DNA of 19,084 bases from Syntrophomonadaceae bacterium (GTDB taxonomy: Bacteria; Bacillota_D; Dethiobacteria; DTU022; PWGO01), in contig PWGT01000194.1 of the NCBI GenBank assembly GCA_003554535.1, positions 1-19,084 on the forward strand, written 5' to 3'. The notes beneath the pieces were generated by a model that saw nothing but the letters and a program-made list of their open reading frames with translations, was not told the DNA's origin and searched no databases. The position numbers were made by a program, and so were the translations under genes. Below are positions 14,839 to 19,084 of this stretch, in pieces; the first letter of the stretch is position 1, and every line of letters begins with the position of its first letter.

Positions 14839-15714
14839 ATGAAGAAGGGCAAGTCTATGCAAAATTCTCCTACGGTGGTCAATGAAGTAAGATCATTGAT
14901 TAAAGCAGTGGACCTGGTGCTGGAAGTATTGGATGCCAGAGCGCCACAAAGTACCCGCAACCCTTTTATAAAAGATTTAATCCATACAAGTAGAAACCTT
15001 GTTCTCTTAAATAAAGCGGACCTGGCAGAAAAAGAAGTCACTTCTTCCTGGATAGAGTATTTACAGGATGAAGGTTTTAAAGCTACTTTATTTCACAATC
15101 AGTTGCCCTCGCGGGATATTCTAAACTTTCTAACTCAGGTAGTTCCTAAACCCCAAAAAGAAAAATTTAAGAGGCCTCCGCGTATAATGGTTTTGGGTGT
15201 TCCCAATGTGGGAAAATCAAGTGTGGTTAATGCCTTGTTGCAGCGTAAATCAGCACGTACGGGAGATAAAGCGGGTATTACCAGGGGTAAACAATGGATT
15301 AGGATTAAACCCGGTTTGGATCTGCTGGATACTCCAGGGCTGGTGCAACCTTTCATTAATGAACAAACCTATACCCGGATATCTGCTTTAGGAGTTCTAC
15401 CCGAATCTCAGGTAGAACCTGTGGAGGTAGCGGAATGGCTTATTAATTTTTTGTTTTACAGGCAGATCAGTGAACGATTGGAGGAAAGATACGGGGAAAA
15501 ATTAGAAGGTAGATCCGATCCGGAAGAAATTTTAGTAATGATAGGAAAAAAAAGAGGATGCTTGCTAGGTGGGGGAGAAGTAGATATTCACCAGGCAGCA
15601 AGTATTTTATTGAAGGATTTCCGAGAAGGACGCCTTGGGCCTATTTCAATAGAAAAACCCGGCGAGGATGATAATGTAGGCAGTGATGAAGATGCAGAAG
15701 AAGAACGTAGTTAA
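14839..15714 (+). CDS. ylqF: Ribosome-assembly GTPase YlqF/RbgA family (291 aa)
   Basis: RbgA is a circularly permuted GTPase that acts late in 50S assembly. The permuted motif order is visible: G4 NKAD (58-61), then G1 GVPNVGKS (120-127), G2 GITRG (146-150) and G3 DTPG (164-167), followed by the family's C-terminal helical region (IGKKRGCLLGGGEVDIHQAA). The ATG at 14839 is preferred, nine bases after AGGGG; an in-frame GTG at 14827 would add VFLA. Unusually, the N-terminal WFPGHM motif, which holds the histidine proposed to be catalytic in Bacillus RbgA, is absent, and an acidic tail (EDDNVGSDEDAEEERS) is present. The position between lepB and rnhB supports the assignment. A diverged paralogue of altered mechanism remains possible. 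Confidence 0.9.
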   Translation: MKKGKSMQNSPTVVNEVRSLIKAVDLVLEVLDARAPQSTRNPFIKDLIHTSRNLVLLNKADLAEKEVTSSWIEYLQDEGFKATLFHNQLPSRDILNFLTQVVPKPQKEKFKRPPRIMVLGVPNVGKSSVVNALLQRKSARTGDKAGITRGKQWIRIKPGLDLLDTPGLVQPFINEQTYTRISALGVLPESQVEPVEVAEWLINFLFYRQISERLEERYGEKLEGRSDPEEILVMIGKKRGCLLGGGEVDIHQAASILLKDFREGRLGPISIEKPGEDDNVGSDEDAEEERS

Positions 15715-15737
15715 GAGTATAACTAAGGAGACATAAC

Positions 15738-16499
15738 ATGAAAAAACCGTCTATTTCTAAAGTTAAGGAAATGTTGGAGAATGGTTCTGTTGACGATGAA
15801 CTTTTAGAATCTCTTAAAAAAGATTCCCGTAAAGGTATTCAGGAGTTGATCCAAAAATATTACCGCCAGAAAGAAAGAACTTTTCGGGAAAAGGAAAGGT
15901 TGCAAGAGTTAAAAAAGTATGAAATGGAACTTGCCTCCCGGGGATACCATAAAATTGCCGGTATTGATGAAGCTGGCAGGGGACCTTTAGCGGGGCCAGT
16001 GGTTGCAGCTGCCGTAATACTGCCTCCGGAAGTTGAACTGGAAGGGTTGAATGACTCTAAAAAAATTGGAAGAGTAAAAAGAAAGCAGATTTTTGAGCAA
16101 ATTAAAGAGTCTGCTCTAGCTATAGGTATTGGCAAAGTTGAACCTGCTTACATAGATGAAATAAATATTCATCAAGCTTCTTTGCTGGCAATGCGTAATG
16201 CCATGGAGGAATTATTTATACCACCTGAGTATATTCTTGTTGATGGCTATGCTATCCCCGAAATATCTTGTCCGCAGAAAGCTTTAAAGCATGGTGACTC
16301 TATCTCCTTTTCCATAGCTGCGGCTTCAATAGTTGCCAAAGTTACCCGGGATCAAATAATGGAAAAGATAGACGCCCAATATCCTCAATATGGTTTTGCT
16401 TCTCATAAAGGTTACGGAACTGAGGCTCACCGTCGTGCTATCGAGATTCATGGCGTTTCACCTGTACATAGAAAAACTTTTACCCACAATCTCTCCTAA
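15738..16499 (+). CDS. rnhB: Ribonuclease HII (253 aa)
   Basis: RNase HII cuts RNA in RNA-DNA hybrids and initiates removal of single ribonucleotides from DNA. The acidic active site is complete: Asp77 and Glu78 in GIDEAGRGPLAGP, Asp169 in ILVDG and Asp187 in HGDSISFSIAAASIVAKVTRD. LNDSKK and the ending SHKGYGTEAHRRAI ... SPVHRKTF are conserved. A helical, charged N-terminal extension of about 70 residues precedes the catalytic domain, as in Bacillus RnhB. AAGGAG precedes the ATG. It lies 23 bases after ylqF and 12 before yraN, so it is part of one operon. Confidence 0.97.
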   Translation: MKKPSISKVKEMLENGSVDDELLESLKKDSRKGIQELIQKYYRQKERTFREKERLQELKKYEMELASRGYHKIAGIDEAGRGPLAGPVVAAAVILPPEVELEGLNDSKKIGRVKRKQIFEQIKESALAIGIGKVEPAYIDEINIHQASLLAMRNAMEELFIPPEYILVDGYAIPEISCPQKALKHGDSISFSIAAASIVAKVTRDQIMEKIDAQYPQYGFASHKGYGTEAHRRAIEIHGVSPVHRKTFTHNLS

Positions 16500-16511
16500 A
16501 AAAGGTGTCTC

Positions 16512-16880
16512 ATGAGAAAAGAAATTCCTAATAAAAAAACAAGAGGTAATAAGGGAGAAAAAATTGCAGCAGAGTATTTGGAAAAGCAAGGTTTTGTAAT
16601 AGTATGTAGGAATTATCGCTGCCTTCTGGGAGAAATTGATCTGGTGGCCCGAGAAGGTAATTATCTGGTTTTTGTTGAAGTTAGAACTCGTTATTCAAAG
16701 CGTTTTGGCTCTCCGGCGGAATCAATTACCTCCCAAAAAGAAAAACGGTTGCGTAATTTAGCCAGTTATTATATAAAAAATGAAGTAGGTAGGGAACTTC
16801 CCTGTCGTTTTGATCTGGTGGGTATCGAAAACCGGGGTGGTTCAGTTAAAATTGAACATATCAAGGGATTATTTGCATGA
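16512..16880 (+). CDS. yraN: YraN family (UPF0102) predicted nuclease-fold protein (122 aa)
   Basis: YraN proteins have a restriction-endonuclease/Holliday-resolvase-like fold; their role is not established. Visible here are GNKGEKIAAEYLEKQGF, the acidic GEIDLVAREG (40-49) and FVEVRTR (54-60), equivalent to the E-x-K/R element, then the family's QKEKRLRNLASYYI. Arg replaces Lys in that element, as in several homologues. Placement directly after rnhB is conserved in many bacteria. Its stop overlaps an ATG of the next frame, but the more likely start of the next gene lies 36 bases further on. Confidence 0.95.
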   Translation: MRKEIPNKKTRGNKGEKIAAEYLEKQGFVIVCRNYRCLLGEIDLVAREGNYLVFVEVRTRYSKRFGSPAESITSQKEKRLRNLASYYIKNEVGRELPCRFDLVGIENRGGSVKIEHIKGLFA

Positions 16881-16915
16881 AAAGCGATGAATTCTATGGG
16901 CAGGAGGTGGCAGAT

Positions 16916-17386
16916 TTGATCTATGTGGCAGTTGTCGGCGGTGGAGAGAGCGATAATGAGTTACTCCATCAGGCCGAAATTACAGGCAAGGAAATTGCCA
17001 GACGAGGAGCAGTCCTGGTTTGCGGAGGAGGTAGCGGGGTTATGGAGGCAGCTGCCCGTGGAGCCGCTATGGAAGGTGGACAAGCAATAGGAATTTTACC
17101 AGGAAACATTCCTCAAGCAGGTAACAAATACTTGACCGCTGCCATAGCCACTGGCCTGGGTGAAGCCAGGAATGCCGTTATTACCAGGAGCGCCCATGGA
17201 GTAGTGGCAGTTAACGGGGAATATGGAACTTTGTCTGAAATTGCCCTGGCTTTAAAGATGAATAAGCCTGTAGTGGGAATAAAAACCTGGAAACTTGAAG
17301 ATCCTTATGGGGATAAGTCAAATATAATCTATGCCAGTAACGGAGATGAAGCAGTAAGTAAGATTATGAACCTGGTAAAGCACTAA
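16916..17386 (+). CDS. LOG-like Rossmann-fold protein (TIGR00725 type, 156 aa)
   Basis: The protein resembles TIGR00725-type members of the lysine-decarboxylase-like/LOG and DprA superfamily, which bind nucleotides or related phosphate ligands. I see an N-terminal strand and glycine loop (IYVAVVGGGESDN), GGGSGVMEAAARGA (37-50), GILPGN (59-64) and GEYGTLSEIALALKMNKPVVGI (101 onward), the counterpart of the LOG PGGxGTxxE motif. Strict LOG phosphoribohydrolase activity is not assured because the motif is altered. The TTG at 16916 is preferred: the strong site AGGAGG (16902-16907) is eight bases before it and the protein then begins like its relatives. An in-frame ATG at 16877, overlapping the yraN stop, is the alternative. 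The next gene follows after 19 bases. Confidence 0.85.
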   Translation: MIYVAVVGGGESDNELLHQAEITGKEIARRGAVLVCGGGSGVMEAAARGAAMEGGQAIGILPGNIPQAGNKYLTAAIATGLGEARNAVITRSAHGVVAVNGEYGTLSEIALALKMNKPVVGIKTWKLEDPYGDKSNIIYASNGDEAVSKIMNLVKH

Positions 17387-17405
17387 ATCGTTAGGGAGGT
17401 GTGCC

Positions 17406-18617
17406 ATGAAGTATATTATAGTATTAGGAGATGGAATGGGAGATTATCCTTTGCCTGAATTGAATGGTAAAACACCATTACAAAAAGCTAATAAGCCGAC
17501 CATGGACTTCCTTGCGTCATGGGGATTTGTGGGGAAGGCTCAAACTATACCAGAGGGTTTTCCGCCTGGCAGTGACATTGCCAATCTATCTGTGATGGGT
17601 TACAATCCGTCTGAATCTTATACTGGTCGCTCACCTCTTGAGGCTGCAAGTATAGGAGTGGATATGGGTGAGAATGATGTGTCTTTCCGCTGTAACCTGG
17701 TAACTCTTTCTGACCATTCTCCATATTCAGCCAAAAGGATGATAGATTACTGCTCAGATGAAATAACTACAGAAGAAGCTGAAGAACTTGTCGAAGAGCT
17801 CAATAAATATCTTTCCACGGAGGAAATTTCTTTTTACCGTGGTGTCAGTTATCGGCATCTGATGCTCTGGAGAGAAGGGCCCTCTAAATGGGAATTAACA
17901 CCTCCACATGATATTCTGGGAGAGGTGATAAATGATTATCTGCCCAGGGGAGAAAATGAGAATAAACTATATAAAATTATGGAAAATAGCTATCAAATCC
18001 TAAATACGCATATGGTAAATGTAAATAGAGCATCAAAAGGCTTGAAACCAGCTAACTCTGCTTGGATTTGGGGTGATGGCAAAAAACCATTTTTCGTCCC
18101 CTTTAAGGAAAAATACGGGGTTAAAGGTGCAGTGATTTCGGCAGTGGATCTGATAAAAGGAATCGGTTATCTTGCGGAAATGGATGTCCTGGAAGTGGAA
18201 GGTGCTACGGGTAATATAAATACGAATTACACCGGAAAGGCTATGGCTGCCATAAATTCTCTAAAGGAAGGAAAAGATTTCGTCTATATACACGTGGAAG
18301 CGCCTGATGAATGTGGTCACAGATATGAAATAGAAAATAAAGTTAAGGCCATAGAAAACATAGATGCATTAATTATCAAGCCCATTAAAGAAAAACTTGA
18401 TTCTGATGGTGAAGAGTATAAGATTATGGTATTGCCCGATCATTATACCCCTCTTTCCCTGCGAACCCATACCCGGGATGCAGTACCATTTGCTATTTAC
18501 AACAGTAATAATTCCCATAGTGGAGATGGAAAGCGGTTTGATGAAGAGTATGCCCAAAAGACTGGCTTATATTTCGAGGAGGGTTATCAGTTAATGGATT
18601 ATTTCCTTACAACGTAA
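17406..18617 (+). CDS. apgM: Cofactor-independent phosphoglycerate mutase, archaeal type (403 aa)
   Basis: This is an alkaline-phosphatase-superfamily enzyme of the aPGAM group, expected to interconvert 3- and 2-phosphoglycerate with bound metal ions. The metal-binding and catalytic features are visible: GDGMGD (8-13), GSDIANLSVMGY (55-66) with the probable phospho-acceptor Ser56, then VEAPDECGH, LPDHYTPLSLRTHTRDAVPFAIY and the final histidine region NSHSGDGKRFDE. A subgroup of this family (TIGR02535) has been proposed, from gene context, to act as homoserine kinase, and this length and style fit that subgroup too. No threonine genes are in this window. GGGAGGTG precedes the ATG. Substrate choice is open. 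Confidence 0.88.
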   Translation: MKYIIVLGDGMGDYPLPELNGKTPLQKANKPTMDFLASWGFVGKAQTIPEGFPPGSDIANLSVMGYNPSESYTGRSPLEAASIGVDMGENDVSFRCNLVTLSDHSPYSAKRMIDYCSDEITTEEAEELVEELNKYLSTEEISFYRGVSYRHLMLWREGPSKWELTPPHDILGEVINDYLPRGENENKLYKIMENSYQILNTHMVNVNRASKGLKPANSAWIWGDGKKPFFVPFKEKYGVKGAVISAVDLIKGIGYLAEMDVLEVEGATGNINTNYTGKAMAAINSLKEGKDFVYIHVEAPDECGHRYEIENKVKAIENIDALIIKPIKEKLDSDGEEYKIMVLPDHYTPLSLRTHTRDAVPFAIYNSNNSHSGDGKRFDEEYAQKTGLYFEEGYQLMDYFLTT

Positions 18618-18620
18618 GCA

Positions 18621-18653
18621 TAAAGTTTAAATTTATTAAAAATTAAAACTTTA
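18621..18653 (+). repeat. AT-rich hairpin after apgM, possible weak terminator
   Basis: TAAAGTTTAAATTT (18621-18634) and AAATTAAAACTTTA (18640-18653) pair with one mismatch around a five-base loop. It lies just after the apgM stop and before the dodecin promoter, so it may end the apgM transcript. It is almost all A-T and no strong T-tract follows, so thermal stability is low. Confidence 0.4.
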
Positions 18654-18665
18654 ATCAATCTTTTG

Positions 18666-18694
18666 TTGACTTAACCTCGGTTCAAGGTTAGAAT
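18666..18694 (+). promoter_or_regulatory. Dodecin promoter with operator-like inverted repeat
   Basis: TTGACT (18666-18671) and TAGAAT (18689-18694) are spaced by 17 bases, a good sigma-A promoter. The spacer and first -10 bases form a perfect inverted repeat, TAACCT (18672-18677) and AGGTTA (18685-18690), seven bases apart. If GAATAT (18691-18696) is used as -10, the repeat fills exactly a 19-base spacer, the arrangement typical of MerR-family promoters. No regulator gene is adjacent. Confidence 0.65.
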
Positions 18695-18725
18695 ATATTT
18701 AATAAAAATTTCAAGGAGGTGCAAC

Positions 18726-18929
18726 ATGGAGAGCGTTTATAAGGTAATTGAAATCATTGGCACCAGTGAAAAGTCGTGGGAGGATGCGGCGAAAACAGCT
18801 ATAGAAAGGGCATCACAATCTATACGGGACTTGAGAGTTGGAGAGGTTGTAGAGCAGGATCTGCGCATGGAAGAAGGAAAATTGTTTTATAGGATAAAGT
18901 TACGAGTGTCCTTTAAGTATCAAGATTAA
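18726..18929 (+). CDS. Dodecin family protein, calcium-dodecin-like (67 aa)
   Basis: Dodecins are small proteins that assemble into hollow dodecamers; many store flavins. The fold signature is clear: VYKVIEIIGTSEKSWEDAA, a single helix (AIERASQSIRDL), then strands VGEVVEQDLR and LFYRIKLRVSFKYQD. The position normally holding the flavin-stacking tryptophan (as in the xWFEV pattern) is Val here (DLRVGEVVEQ). The sequence is closer to the flavin-independent, calcium-binding dodecin of mycobacteria (Rv0379/SecE2), recalled from memory. CAAGGAGGTG lies seven bases before the ATG. It has its own promoter and lies downstream of the housekeeping operons, probably unrelated to them. Confidence 0.93.
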   Translation: MESVYKVIEIIGTSEKSWEDAAKTAIERASQSIRDLRVGEVVEQDLRMEEGKLFYRIKLRVSFKYQD

Positions 18930-19084
18930 GGGCATATTTTTTGGGCATAACATTTTGCGATAATAATTTAGTTTAAAATGCCAGTATACAATGTAGATAT
19001 ATGATTATTAATGGTTGTACCTCTAAAATATGATTGGTGATTACTTAATAATTGAACAATGCAGAAAAAAGTAGCAGTTTTAAC

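Noticed and set aside
18930..19084. Last 155 bases, including a direct repeat GGGCATA (18930-18936 and 18943-18949)
   Set aside because: The repeat is short and occurs once; no gene, terminator or promoter could be supported before the window ends.
1..19084. tRNA, rRNA, SRP RNA, CRISPR, insertion sequence or phage genes
   Set aside because: None seen on either strand by eye; gaps are short and gene order is conserved housekeeping.

Overview
This window is an AT-rich, almost fully coding stretch of a bacterial chromosome. All 21 protein genes I call lie on the + strand. Gene content and order point to the Firmicutes (Bacillota), most likely a spore-forming, Clostridia-type organism. Grounds: a fab cluster (fabH-fabD-fabG-acpP-fabF) followed by rnc, smc, ftsY, ylxM and ffh; then rpsP-khpA-rimM-trmD-rplS-lepB-ylqF-rnhB-yraN; a spoVS gene; strong purine-rich Shine-Dalgarno sites; frequent TTG starts. 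The genus cannot be named from the sequence alone.

Layout. (1) 1-4223: type II fatty acid synthesis genes. The 5' end of fabH lies outside the window, and no enoyl-ACP reductase gene is present. (2) 4230-8986: RNase III, a SpoVS/Alba-like sporulation protein and the SMC chromosome-condensation ATPase. (3) 9043-11803: the protein-targeting set FtsY, YlxM and Ffh, with a likely terminator between ftsY and ylxM. (4) 11900-14225: the ribosome and tRNA maturation operon rpsP-khpA-rimM-trmD, followed by rplS, which has two good sigma-A promoters of its own and a clear intrinsic terminator. (5) 14318-16880: signal peptidase I, the circularly permuted ribosome-assembly GTPase YlqF/RbgA, RNase HII and YraN. 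(6) 16916-18617: a LOG-like Rossmann protein and an archaeal-type phosphoglycerate mutase, apparently joined to the yraN transcript. (7) 18666-18929: a separately promoted small dodecin with an operator-like inverted repeat in its promoter.

Together these genes couple membrane lipid synthesis, membrane protein targeting and export, ribosome assembly, RNA processing and chromosome organisation, a classic growth-linked neighbourhood. There is no transposon, phage, CRISPR array, tRNA or rRNA. No intergenic gap reaches 300 bases; the longest are about 166 (before rplS), 155 (after the dodecin gene), 127 (before spoVS), 120 (before ylxM) and 108 (before the dodecin gene).

I found no evidence of a wholly new multi-gene system. 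The points most worth a second look are: an RbgA without the N-terminal FPGHM histidine motif, a dodecin without the flavin-stacking tryptophan under an operator-like promoter, a long two-part hairpin in the rpsP leader, spoVS placed between rnc and smc, an SMC with a Rad50-like SAG signature, and nearly identical translation-initiation regions for ylxM and ffh.
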